A stretch of DNA of 64,000 bases from JBGAKG01 sp044224495. Its GTDB lineage: Bacteria > Myxococcota_A > Polyangia > Polyangiales > Polyangiaceae. The stretch lies in the NCBI GenBank assembly GCA_044224495.1, contig JBGAKG010000027.1:1-64000 (forward strand). Direction: 5' to 3'. A program made the position numbers and the translations under genes. Shown piece after piece: positions 49,469 through 58,226 of the stretch (the first letter of the stretch is position 1; each line of letters begins with the position of its first letter). The notes under the pieces are model-generated. The model saw only the letters and a program-made list of their open reading frames with translations. It made no database searches and was not told the DNA's origin.

Positions 49469-50782
49469 ATGGACCTCGCCGCCCTCCACCGAGCCCACGT
49501 CGCCGCGCTCCAAGCCGCGTACGAGCGCATCCTCTCCGAATCCGGACTCGATGCGCTCCTGATCCACGCCGGATCGATCGTGCTGAAGACCCAGGCCGAC
49601 GATCAGTATTGGCCCCTGCGTCCCACGCCGCACTTCCACCACTGGCTCCCGCTGACCGAGCCGGAAGCCGCTCTCCTCGTACGCGGCGGACAGAAGCCGC
49701 TCCTCCTGCGCCCCGCCGAAGAGAGCATCTGGGAGTCGCCCGTGCCGCTGCCGGCGCCGTTCCTGCTCGAGCCGTTCGCGGTCGAGAAGTACGCGAAGTG
49801 GGAGCAGGTGAAATCCCACCTGCCGGGGCGCGTCGCGTTCGTCGGCGACGCGGGCGCGCGCGGGGCCGCGCTCGGCATCGAGCGCGTGAACGAGAAGACC
49901 CTCGTCGCCAAGCTCGATGCGCTGCGCGTGGAGAAGAGCGCCTACGAGATCGCCTGCTTGGCGGAGGCGAACCGGGTCGCCGCGCGTGGGCACGTGCGCG
50001 TGCGCGATGCGTTCTTCGCCGGCGAGACGTCGGAGCTCGCGCTCCACCTCCTGTTCCTCTCGGCCACCGCGCAGGACGACCCCGAGACGCCCTACAAGAA
50101 CATCGTCGCGCTCGGCCCCCACGCCGCCACGCTCCACCACGTGACCTACGCGAAGGACGCGGCCGGCGCGCCGTCCCTGCTGCTCGACGCGGGCGCGACG
50201 TACCTGGGCTACTGCTCGGACGTGACGCGCACCCACGTCGCGCCGCGCGGGGGTGCCGGCGCCGAGACGTTCGCGGCGATGGTGAGCGCGATGGACGCGA
50301 TGCAGCAGAGGCTCGCCGCCCACGCGCGGCTCGGGCGCCCCTACGAGGAGCTCCACGACGAGTCCCACCGCGAGGTGAGCCAGATCCTGCATGATACCAA
50401 ATTGGTACGACTCTCGGCCGCCGAGATCGACGCCCAGGGCATCAGCCGGGCCTTCTACCCGCACGGGCTCGGGCACTCGCTCGGCCTCCAGTGCCACGAC
50501 GTCGGCTGCGCGACCACGAAGCCGCGGCCCGACAACCCGTTCCTCCGCAACACCACGAAGATCGCGCCGGGGCAGTGCTTCACGATCGAGCCCGGCCTCT
50601 ACTTCATCGCCCCGCTCCTCGCGAAGCTGCGCTCCGAGCCCGCCGGCAAGCACGTCGATTGGGCGCTCGTCGAGGCGCTCACGCCGTTCGGCGGCATCCG
50701 GATCGAGGACGACATCGTGGTCGAGGCCACCGGCCCGGTGAAGAACCTCACGCGCGAGGTCCTCGACGAGCGGAAGGCATGA
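49469..50782 (+). CDS. pepQ: Xaa-Pro dipeptidase
   Basis: The 437-residue product has the M24 pita-bread fold with N-terminal creatinase-like domain. Metal ligands are in LLLDAGATYLGYCSDVTRTH (two Asp), YPHGLGHSLGLQCHDVG (His), FTIEPGLYF (Glu) and GGIRIEDDIVV (Glu). It hydrolyses Xaa-Pro dipeptides in the cytoplasm. The length fits PepQ of proteobacteria. The stop overlaps the next start as ATGA. Confidence 0.93.
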   Translation: MDLAALHRAHVAALQAAYERILSESGLDALLIHAGSIVLKTQADDQYWPLRPTPHFHHWLPLTEPEAALLVRGGQKPLLLRPAEESIWESPVPLPAPFLLEPFAVEKYAKWEQVKSHLPGRVAFVGDAGARGAALGIERVNEKTLVAKLDALRVEKSAYEIACLAEANRVAARGHVRVRDAFFAGETSELALHLLFLSATAQDDPETPYKNIVALGPHAATLHHVTYAKDAAGAPSLLLDAGATYLGYCSDVTRTHVAPRGGAGAETFAAMVSAMDAMQQRLAAHARLGRPYEELHDESHREVSQILHDTKLVRLSAAEIDAQGISRAFYPHGLGHSLGLQCHDVGCATTKPRPDNPFLRNTTKIAPGQCFTIEPGLYFIAPLLAKLRSEPAGKHVDWALVEALTPFGGIRIEDDIVVEATGPVKNLTREVLDERKA

Positions 50783-51546
50783 TCGTCTTCGTGGGGCACG
50801 GCCCTCCGACGCTCGCGCTGGAGCCGAAGAAAGGCGCGGAGCTCCGCGCGATCCTCGGGGACGCGCCCGTGCCCCGCGCGGTGCTCGTGATCTCGGCGCA
50901 CTTCGTGACCGAGGCCCTCACCCTCGGAGCCACGCGCACGCAGCCGCTCATCTACGACTTCACCGGCTTCCCCGCGCAGCTCCTCAACGTTCGGTACCCC
51001 GCGCCGGGCGCCCCGGAGCTCGCCGACGAGCTGCGTGGGGCGCTCACCGAGCTCGCGCTCGAAGAGGCCCCCGAGCGCGGGCTCGATCACGGCGCGTGGA
51101 CCCCGCTCGTCCACATGCTCCCCGGCGCGAAGGTGCCGGTGCTCGAGCTCTCGCTCGCGTGGCTCGACGCGCCCGGGAAGCTCGGTGCGCTGGGAGAAGC
51201 GCTCGCGCGGGTACCCTCGATCGCAGCGGGGGAGACGCTCGTGCTCGCGAGCGGCAACCTCGTCCACAACCTCCGGACGCTGGACTGGAACCAACGGCCG
51301 TCGCCGCCGGGCTGGGCGCTCGAGTTCGACGCTTTCGTCGAGGAGGCGCTCCTTCGCAGCGACCTCGATGGGCTCGTTCGGTTCCGCGAACAACCCAGCG
51401 CCCGACTCGCCCACCCGACCCCGGAGCACTTCCTGCCTCTTCTCCCGGTCGCCACCCTCGCGCACGTGCTCGGGAAGAAGCCGGAGTTCCCGGTCCTCGG
51501 CTTCGAGCTCGGGAGCATCGGGCGGCGCTGCGTCAGGTGGGTGTGA
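50779..51546 (+). CDS. ygiD: Extradiol ring-cleavage dioxygenase, YgiD/DODA type
   Basis: The 255-residue product is a class III extradiol dioxygenase of the LigB-like group: MIVFVGHGPPTLAL, VISAHFVTEALT, LDHGAWTPLVHMLP, and LAHPTPEHFLPLLPV supply the metal-binding His residues. E. coli YgiD opens DOPA (4,5-cleavage) using zinc or iron. The natural substrate here is unknown. ATG 50779 overlaps the pepQ stop, so both are co-translated. Confidence 0.9.
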   Translation: MIVFVGHGPPTLALEPKKGAELRAILGDAPVPRAVLVISAHFVTEALTLGATRTQPLIYDFTGFPAQLLNVRYPAPGAPELADELRGALTELALEEAPERGLDHGAWTPLVHMLPGAKVPVLELSLAWLDAPGKLGALGEALARVPSIAAGETLVLASGNLVHNLRTLDWNQRPSPPGWALEFDAFVEEALLRSDLDGLVRFREQPSARLAHPTPEHFLPLLPVATLAHVLGKKPEFPVLGFELGSIGRRCVRWV

Positions 51547-51549
51547 ACG

Positions 51550-53019
51550 TCACGCGATCCGCTCGGTGAACGGCGCCACCGCTTCGTCGACGTGGACGAG
51601 CGCGTCCGCGAACGCCCGCGCGGACGGCGGCCGCTCCGCTTTCTCCTTCGCCAGCGTCTTCGCGAGCAGGACGTCGACCGCAGGCGGGCACGGCTTCGGC
51701 GCGAGCGAGGAAGCGGCCGGCGGGAGCTCGGCGAGGAGGCGCGCGTAGACGGCGGCGATCGTCCGATCGAAGAACGGCGGCGCCCCGGTGAGCATCTCGA
51801 AGAGCACGGCGCCGAGCGCGTAGACGTCGCTCCGCTCGTCGAGCGGTTCGCCGCGCGCCTGCTCCGGCGACATGTAGAGCGGCGTCCCCAGCGCGGCGCC
51901 CGTCATCGTGATGCGCGAGACCGCGACCTCGGCCGTCGTCTTCACGAGCCCGAAGTCGAGGAGCACCGCCCGCTCCTTGCCGCCCGGCTGCGGCACCAGA
52001 CACACGTTCGACGGCTTCAGGTCGCGGTGGAGCAACCCGGCGTCGTGCGCGGCCGCCAACGCGTACGCGAGCTCGAGCGCGATCCGCTTCGCGTCGTCCC
52101 ACGGGAGGCTGCCGACGCGCGTCAGGCGCTGCTCCAGCGTCTCGCCCTCGAGCAGGTCCATCACCATGTAGGGCATCGCGCCTTCGCGGTGGAAGTCGTG
52201 GACCGCGACGATGTTCGGGTGCCCGAGCGCGCTCGCCGCGAGCGCCTCTCGCTCGAAGCGCTTGATCGCATCGGGATCGCCGCTCGCGGCCGCCGGCAGC
52301 ACCTTCAGTGCGTACTTGCGGCCCGTGCGGAGGTGGCGCGCGACCCACACCTCGCCCATGCCGCCCGCGCCGAGGGGCGCCTCGAGCTGGTAGGTGCCGC
52401 CGAACACCGCGCCCGCCTCGGCGCGCGAGGCCGGCGGCGGCGGGGTCGACGCGCCCTGCCGGTGCACCTGCGCCGCCATCGCGTTCAGCGCCGTGCCGTA
52501 GGCGACCTGGTTGCCGCCTTGCGGCGCGAGCGCGTGGGCGGCCGGCGGATGCGACGGATGCGACGCATAGGGACCGGGCGCGGCCGGCTGCGCCGCGCGC
52601 TGATCGTCCTCGGGCGTGCGCTCGAGGATGCCGTCGGTCATCGCCTCGAGCATGACGCCCTCGGCGGCCTCCGCGGTGAGCCCGAGCTTCGCCTGCACGT
52701 CTTCGCGGTACATCGTCGCGCGCACGCGCCCGAGCGTCGCGAGCTCGCGGAGCGTCTTGATCCGCCCCCGCGCGGCGAGCCCGCGCCAGAACGCGAACAC
52801 GCCCAACATGATCGGCATCAGACCGAAGAAGATCGCGAGCACGAACCCGCCGCGCCGCTCCCAGAGCGAGCTGCCGTCGGGCACGACGACGATCAGGATC
52901 CCCATCAGGAGGAAGAACGACCCGACCAGGATCGCCGGCACCGACGCGATGAAATAGATGATCGACCGCGTCTGGAGCGAGACGTGCTTGATCTCGTAGC
53001 GATCGAGGCGGATCCGCAT
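51550..53019 (-). CDS. Membrane-anchored Ser/Thr protein kinase
   Basis: A 489-residue kinase with reversed topology: two N-terminal membrane helices (about 20-43 and 60-82), a short helical region, a Pro/His/Ala linker, and a C-terminal kinase domain at about 205-475. Motifs: GAGGMGEVWVARHLRTGRKYALK, HRDLKPSNVCLV, LLDFGLVKT, GTPLYMSPEQARGEP. All key residues are present, so it should be active. Divergent from the STAND NTPase gene with 47 bp between starts. ATG 53019 is preferred over GTG 53034. Confidence 0.9.
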   Translation of the reverse strand: MRIRLDRYEIKHVSLQTRSIIYFIASVPAILVGSFFLLMGILIVVVPDGSSLWERRGGFVLAIFFGLMPIMLGVFAFWRGLAARGRIKTLRELATLGRVRATMYREDVQAKLGLTAEAAEGVMLEAMTDGILERTPEDDQRAAQPAAPGPYASHPSHPPAAHALAPQGGNQVAYGTALNAMAAQVHRQGASTPPPPASRAEAGAVFGGTYQLEAPLGAGGMGEVWVARHLRTGRKYALKVLPAAASGDPDAIKRFEREALAASALGHPNIVAVHDFHREGAMPYMVMDLLEGETLEQRLTRVGSLPWDDAKRIALELAYALAAAHDAGLLHRDLKPSNVCLVPQPGGKERAVLLDFGLVKTTAEVAVSRITMTGAALGTPLYMSPEQARGEPLDERSDVYALGAVLFEMLTGAPPFFDRTIAAVYARLLAELPPAASSLAPKPCPPAVDVLLAKTLAKEKAERPPSARAFADALVHVDEAVAPFTERIA

Positions 53020-53066
53020 CGTCTCGCCGCCCACTGTAGCCCAAGACCCGCTATCTTGCCCCGTGC

Positions 53067-55388
53067 GTGGCTCCGCCTCCCCTCGCCTTCCGCGCCGCCG
53101 ATCTCGGCGCGCTCGATGCGCTCGCCGACGAGCTCGAGGGCGAGGCGCTCCTCATCACGGGGCCCCCGGGCGTCGGCAAGACGGCGCTCGCGGAGACGTT
53201 CGCGCGCGCGCGCGGCGGGCGCGCACGCACGGTGAGCTTGGGGTCGCTCGACGGCGTGGCCGCGCTCGAGGACGCGCTCGCCGCGGTGAGCGACGCCGAC
53301 GCGGGCGAGCGCATCCTCCCGGACGTGCTCGTCGCCGACGATCTGCGGACGCGCGAGATCGGCGCCGTGTTCGCCGCGCTCGCGGAGCGGAACCCGGCGA
53401 CCCTCGTGCTCGTGACGACCAACGATCGCACGCTCGTCCCCGGTGCGCGCGTGCACGAGGTGCGTCCCCTCGCCGTCGACGACGCGAGCGCGCTCCTCGT
53501 GCAGCTCGCGAAGCGCATCGACGCGGCGTGGGCGCCGGCCCCCGCCGACGGACCGAACCTCCGCGCGATCGCAGAGCTGACCTCGGGGCTCCCGCTCGGC
53601 TTGGCGCTCGCAGCGGCGCGCCTCCCGATCCTCGGGGCGCGTGCGCTCCGCTTCCGGCTCGAGAAGAGCTTCGACGTGCTGGCGCGCGGAGCGGGCGGCG
53701 GGAAGAGCGCGCTCGAGCTCTCGATCGCCGCCTCGCTCGACGCGCTCGAGCCCGGGCCGCGCGCCGTCCTCGCGCGGGTGGCACTGTTCACGCACCCGTT
53801 CGGCGCCGCGGCCGCCGAAGCGACGGCGCAGGGCACGGGCGACGTGCTCGATGCGCTCGGCGTACTGCGCGCCGCCAACCTGATCGAAGCCACCACCGAG
53901 GAAGGCGAGGTCCACTTCTCCGTCCCCCGCGCGATCGCCCGCGTCGCCGCCGACGAGCGCGCGCGGGAGGCGTTCGACGAGCGGCACGCGGAGTACTTCG
54001 CCACGCTGGCCGAGCGCGGAGCGCACGACGAACTGTGGCGCGAGCGCGAGCAGATCTTCGACGTGGCCCGGCGCATCCTCGCGCTCAAGCCGCTCACGGC
54101 GCGCCGCGCCGAGCCCGCGCTGCGTGCGCTCCTGGCGCTCGGGCCCCGGATCTTCGACGAAGCCGCGAGCGAGACGCTCGACGCGCTCTCCGCCGCGACG
54201 CTCCGCGCGACGCAAGGCTCGGGGGCTCAGCCTGGCCTGATCGCGGGGCTCCAGTGGCTGCGGGGTGCCCTCGCGCGCCGGCGCGGGCAAGAGCGCGCGT
54301 CGAACGATCTCGTGGCCGCGCTGTCGGTCGCGCGAACGATCGGGGATCGCACGCTCGATGCGCGCTGCACCGTCGAGCTCGGGCACCTCCTCGCCGCGCG
54401 CGGAGAGCTCACCGAGGCGGAGGAGCACTTCGTCCGCGCAGCGCCCGAGCTCCAAGGTGAAGAGCGCGCCGCCGCTCTCGCGGCCGCCGGTGACGCCGCG
54501 CGGGAGCGCGGGGAGCTCTTCGAAGCCACGCTCCACGTCGTTCGCGCGGAGGAGCTCGATCCCGAGCTCCCGGCCGTGCGGAGGGCTCGGATGGCGCTCG
54601 CGCTCGACGAGGCGACCTCGGACGCGCGCACCCGAGCGCGCGACGTGTTCCTCGGGCACGCGCTCCACGACGAAGGCGAGCTCGACGGCGCGCGCGAGGC
54701 CTATCGCAACGTCGGCGCGCGCGGGTTCGAGGGCATCGTCCTGGTGGAGCTCGGCAACGACGCGGAGGCGTGGGTGCTCCTCGGCGATGCCGTCGCGCGC
54801 GCGGCGCAACGCCCGGCCGACGGCCCGACGACCGCGCTCTTCGCGGGGTGGCTCGCGCACCTCGCCCGGAAGCTGGGACGCACGGCGGAGGCCGACCAGC
54901 GCGCGACCGAAGCGCGCTCGCTCGCCGCGCGGGTGAAGCGCCCCTGGGTGGATGCCGTCCTCGCGCTCGTGCTCGGCGGCGCGGGCTCGCCCACGCACGA
55001 GACGACGCGCAGCGTGCACGTCCGGATCGCTCGGCGCATCGTCGAAGCCGCTCCGACCGAGCGCACGGCGGTCCCGCCGCCCGACGCGCTCGTCGTCGGC
55101 GAAGGCGGCGCGTGGTTCCGTGCGCCCGGGCGCGCCGAGGCGACGCCGCTCCGCACGCGGAAGAACCTCGCCCGGATCGTCGAGGCGCTCGCACGCGAGC
55201 CCGCCCGGAGCTTCACCGCGAGCGACCTCTTCGCGGTGGGCTGGCCCGGCGAGCGGGCGTTGGGCCCCGCCAGCGCGCACCGCGTCCGCGTGGCGGTGGC
55301 GACCCTGCGGAAGATGGGCCTGGATGCGGTCATCGCCCGGCGCGGCGAGGGCTGGGGAATCGCGGAAGGCGTCGTCGTCCGGATTTGA
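53067..55388 (+). CDS. STAND NTPase with TPR-like helices and C-terminal winged helix
   Basis: A 773-residue signalling ATPase: Walker A TGPPGVGKTA (31-40), Walker B LPDVLVADDL (85-93), a winged-helix region after GLPLGLALAAARLP, TPR-like helices at about 380-640 (TVELGHLLAARGELTEAEEHF), and a C-terminal 100-residue OmpR-type DNA-binding-like domain (LARIVEALAREPARSFTASD, RVRVAVATLRKMGLDAVI). The C-terminal position is unusual for SARP/LuxR-like STAND proteins that carry the HTH elsewhere. It may be a transcription factor controlled by ATP and, by location, by the divergent kinase. Start GTG 53067. Confidence 0.82.
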   Translation: MAPPPLAFRAADLGALDALADELEGEALLITGPPGVGKTALAETFARARGGRARTVSLGSLDGVAALEDALAAVSDADAGERILPDVLVADDLRTREIGAVFAALAERNPATLVLVTTNDRTLVPGARVHEVRPLAVDDASALLVQLAKRIDAAWAPAPADGPNLRAIAELTSGLPLGLALAAARLPILGARALRFRLEKSFDVLARGAGGGKSALELSIAASLDALEPGPRAVLARVALFTHPFGAAAAEATAQGTGDVLDALGVLRAANLIEATTEEGEVHFSVPRAIARVAADERAREAFDERHAEYFATLAERGAHDELWREREQIFDVARRILALKPLTARRAEPALRALLALGPRIFDEAASETLDALSAATLRATQGSGAQPGLIAGLQWLRGALARRRGQERASNDLVAALSVARTIGDRTLDARCTVELGHLLAARGELTEAEEHFVRAAPELQGEERAAALAAAGDAARERGELFEATLHVVRAEELDPELPAVRRARMALALDEATSDARTRARDVFLGHALHDEGELDGAREAYRNVGARGFEGIVLVELGNDAEAWVLLGDAVARAAQRPADGPTTALFAGWLAHLARKLGRTAEADQRATEARSLAARVKRPWVDAVLALVLGGAGSPTHETTRSVHVRIARRIVEAAPTERTAVPPPDALVVGEGGAWFRAPGRAEATPLRTRKNLARIVEALAREPARSFTASDLFAVGWPGERALGPASAHRVRVAVATLRKMGLDAVIARRGEGWGIAEGVVVRI

Positions 55389-55477
55389 TGCGGCTTTGAT
55401 GGGGGGTTGATGCCCCGCTCCCGTAACACCTCCCCGCGAGCAGGACAGCTCGCAGAGAGACGAGAGGGAGATTCATC

Positions 55478-56254
55478 ATGGTCGCGTTGGGTATGGTCAT
55501 CGTCGCGTTCGGGCTCATCGGCATCATCTACGGCGTCTTCATGAAGATGAAGGCGGGGCGCGTCGCGGGCGCGCCGCTCGCGAGCACGGGCGGCGCGGCG
55601 CGGGGCGAGGGCGCGGCCCCCAACGGCGCCATCGCCGCGCAGGGACGCGTGGTCGTGCAGAACCCGCTCACCTCGCCGATGACCGGCACGCCGTGCCTCT
55701 ATTACAAAATCGAGACGGTCGCCTCGTGGAAGGTCGGTGACCAGACGAAGACGAAGACCATCGACGAGCAGAAGCACGCCGCGCAGTTCGGCATCGACGA
55801 CGGCAGCGGCGTCGTCTGGGTCGACGCGCACGAAGGCGGCGACTTCGAGCCCGAGCAGGTCCGCGAGCAGACGCAGACGCCGGGGCTCCTCGGCGGCATC
55901 ACCGGAACCGATCTCGCGTTCGGCAACTACCGCGTCTCGACGGGCGCGCTCGCGATGGGCACCAAGTACACCGTCAAGGAGCGCGTCCTCCCGATTCAGC
56001 AGAACCTCTACGCCTGCGGCAAGGCGGCGAGCGGCTCGATCGCCGCCCCGGGCTGGCGCCAGCTGATCCTCTCGAACAAGTCGCGTGACGAGCTGCTCGC
56101 GTCGGCGACGAAGACGGCGAAGATCTCGCTCATCGCCGGTGCCGCAGCGTTCGCCCTCGGCGGAGCCCTGGCCGTCGTCGGTCAGCTCGTCGGCGGGGAC
56201 GAAGCGCCGAAGCCCACGACGGCGGTCCAAGCCGACGGCCCGAGCGGCGGCTGA
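55478..56254 (+). CDS. GIDE/MULAN-like membrane protein without RING
   Basis: The 258-residue product has an N-terminal membrane helix (about 2-22), a GIDE-like (BAM) domain (VVVQNPLTSPMTGTPCLYYK, DDGSGVVWVDAHEGGDFEP, LSRDELLAS-type end), and a C-terminal helix (about 210-235, ISLIAGAAAFALGGALAVVG). In eukaryotic MULAN/GIDE this domain lies between two helices and a RING domain follows; here there is no RING, so no ligase activity is expected. A good Shine-Dalgarno (GAGGGAG) precedes the ATG. Confidence 0.78.
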   Translation: MVALGMVIVAFGLIGIIYGVFMKMKAGRVAGAPLASTGGAARGEGAAPNGAIAAQGRVVVQNPLTSPMTGTPCLYYKIETVASWKVGDQTKTKTIDEQKHAAQFGIDDGSGVVWVDAHEGGDFEPEQVREQTQTPGLLGGITGTDLAFGNYRVSTGALAMGTKYTVKERVLPIQQNLYACGKAASGSIAAPGWRQLILSNKSRDELLASATKTAKISLIAGAAAFALGGALAVVGQLVGGDEAPKPTTAVQADGPSGG

Positions 56255-56284
56255 CCCCACACTCTCCGATTCACGGCTTGGCTT

Positions 56285-56319
56285 GCGCCGCAGCGTTCCG
56301 TCCGGGAGCGCTGCGGCGC
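56285..56319. terminator. Bidirectional terminator hairpin
   Basis: GCGCCGCAGCG (56285-56295) pairs perfectly with CGCTGCGGCGC (56309-56319) around 13 bases that can pair further. It lies between convergent genes. No T-run longer than three follows. Confidence 0.65.
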
Positions 56320-56333
56320 TGATCTATTTCGGG

Positions 56334-57497
56334 TCAGAGCTTCGGCGCGACGAAACCGCGCTCGGGCTTCCCGAAGAGGTACCCCTGCATCAGGTTGCAC
56401 CCGAGCTCCACCAGCGCATCGCGCTCGGCCGGGCGCTCGACGTTCTTCGCCACCACCTGCATCCCGATCTCCCGACACTCGTCGACCATCGTGCGCACGA
56501 CGAACTGACGCGGGCGCTCCTCGGCGATGTTGTCGATGAGCGGCCGCGCGAGCTTGGTGTACGCGGGCGCGAACGCCGCGAAGCGCGAGAGCCCCGTGTC
56601 GCTCACGCCGAAATCGTCGACCGCGAACGCACAGCCGGCGTTCCGGAGCTCGACCGCCGAGCGCGTGGCATCCACGATCGACGCGAGCGACGAGCGCTCG
56701 CTGATCTCCAGCACCGTGCGCGCGCGCAGAGCGGCGGGAAGTTGGTTCACGAACGCCTTCGCATCCGCGAGATCGAGCGGGAGCACCTTGAGGAACGCGA
56801 GCGCTCCGTCGGGGAGGTTCGCCGCGTCGGCGACGAACCGCTCGCGGAGGGTCTTCCCGAGCAGCGGCAGACGCCCGATCCGCTCGGCGGCTTCGAACAC
56901 GAGCATCGGCTGATTGAGATCGGCGTCCTCCGACCGAAGGAACGCTTCCCAGCCGACGACCTTGCGCGCCGCCACGTCGACGACGGGTTGGTAGGCGAGG
57001 TAGATGTGCTTGAGCGCCCGCTGGAAACGCGTGACGAGCGCCGCCACGTCGCCCATCTGCTTCTCGCCGCTTCCGCTCAGCCGCCGCAGCTCGCGCCGCG
57101 CACGCGCGATGCGGCCGAGGCCGATCGCCTCCTTCACGGCGCCGACGAGCGACTTCTGATCGAGCGGCTTGACCAACGTGCGGAGCGCCCCGTGCTCGAC
57201 GGCCTTGAGCGAGAGCGGCTCGCTGATGGCGCCAGTGACGAGGATCACGGGTACGTCCAAATCGACGGTGCGCACGTGCTCCAAGAGCGCGATCCCGTCC
57301 ATCTTGGGCATCCAGATGTCGCTCACGACGAGGTCGAACTGCGCTTCCTCCAGCGCAGCGAGCGCGGCCTCGCCGCTTCGCGCCGTGCGGATCTTGACCC
57401 CCGCACGCTCCAGGATTCGCGCGTGCGCGCGCAACACTTCCTCGTCGTCGTCCACGAGGAGGACCCCGCCCTCCGTCCGTCCTTCGCTGGCACTCAC
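56334..57497 (-). CDS. REC-EAL response regulator with degenerate EAL
   Basis: A 387-residue cytoplasmic protein. Receiver domain at 10-125: Asp60 phospho-acceptor (VVSDIWMPKMDG), Thr88, Lys110. EAL domain at about 160-380: EAF instead of EAL (Glu184), the metal-binding Asn normally in VNLS is replaced (LKVLPLDL), while VDDFG (Asp294, 295), Lys315 and Glu354 (KNVE) remain. It may bind c-di-GMP without hydrolysing it, or be a weak phosphodiesterase. The histidine kinase partner is not adjacent. Confidence 0.88.
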   Translation of the reverse strand: MSASEGRTEGGVLLVDDDEEVLRAHARILERAGVKIRTARSGEAALAALEEAQFDLVVSDIWMPKMDGIALLEHVRTVDLDVPVILVTGAISEPLSLKAVEHGALRTLVKPLDQKSLVGAVKEAIGLGRIARARRELRRLSGSGEKQMGDVAALVTRFQRALKHIYLAYQPVVDVAARKVVGWEAFLRSEDADLNQPMLVFEAAERIGRLPLLGKTLRERFVADAANLPDGALAFLKVLPLDLADAKAFVNQLPAALRARTVLEISERSSLASIVDATRSAVELRNAGCAFAVDDFGVSDTGLSRFAAFAPAYTKLARPLIDNIAEERPRQFVVRTMVDECREIGMQVVAKNVERPAERDALVELGCNLMQGYLFGKPERGFVAPKL

Positions 57498-57526
57498 TTC
57501 CGCCAGGATACGATATGCTCGCGCGC

Positions 57527-58225
57527 ATGGCCAAAGTGCGAACGCTCGCGATCGACATCGGTGGAACCGGTCTCAAAGCGCTCATCCTCGATCACGCCGG
57601 CAAGCCCGTCGTCGAGCGCGTTCGCGTGGAGACCCCGCGCCCTGCGAAACCTGCGCTCGTCATCGATGCGCTGGTCGGGATAGTCAAAGGTCTCGGGGAC
57701 TTCGACCGCATCTCGGTCGGTTTCCCGGGCGTCGTGGTGGACGGCGTCACCCACACCGCCCCCAACCTGGACCCGTCCTGGGCGCGCTTCCCGCTCGCGA
57801 AGGAGCTCCAGAAGCGGCTCGGAAAACCCGCCCGCGTCCTCAACGACGCCGGCGTGCAGGGTTACGGCGTCATCTCCGGCAAGGGCACGGAGATGGTCCT
57901 CACGCTCGGCACCGGGATGGGCTGCGCGCTCTACGTCGACGGGCGCTACGTCCCCAACCTGGAGCTCGCGCACCACCCGTTCCGCCACGGCAAGACGTAC
58001 GAGGAGTACATCGGCAACAAGGCGCTCGACAAAGTCGGGAAGAAACAGTGGAACAAGCGCGTCGCGCGCGTGATCGCGGCCATCGAGCCCATCTTCAACC
58101 CGACGCGCATCTACTTGGGCGGCGGCAACGCGAAGAAGCTCAAGCAGAAGCTCCCGAAGAACGTGACCGTGACCGACAACGTCGCGGGGTTGCTCGGCGG
58201 GATCGCGCTCTGGCGCGACGGCTGA
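57527..58225 (+). CDS. ppgK: ROK-family polyphosphate glucokinase
   Basis: A 232-residue ROK protein: TLAIDIGGTGLKALILD (phosphate 1), ISVGFPGVVVDG, VLNDAGVQGYG (catalytic Asp), LTLGTGMGCALYVDG (phosphate 2), and ELAHHPFRHGKTYEEY. The short length and the missing zinc-finger CXCGXXGC of other ROK enzymes match PPGK, which phosphorylates glucose with polyphosphate or ATP. ATG 57527 has TATGCT seven bases before it; an ATG at 57515 with AGGA six bases upstream is possible. Confidence 0.88.
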   Translation: MAKVRTLAIDIGGTGLKALILDHAGKPVVERVRVETPRPAKPALVIDALVGIVKGLGDFDRISVGFPGVVVDGVTHTAPNLDPSWARFPLAKELQKRLGKPARVLNDAGVQGYGVISGKGTEMVLTLGTGMGCALYVDGRYVPNLELAHHPFRHGKTYEEYIGNKALDKVGKKQWNKRVARVIAAIEPIFNPTRIYLGGGNAKKLKQKLPKNVTVTDNVAGLLGGIALWRDG

Positions 58226-58226
58226 G

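Noticed and set aside
55478..56254. Ubiquitin ligase activity
   Set aside because: The GIDE-like domain is present but there is no RING domain or zinc-binding Cys/His cluster.
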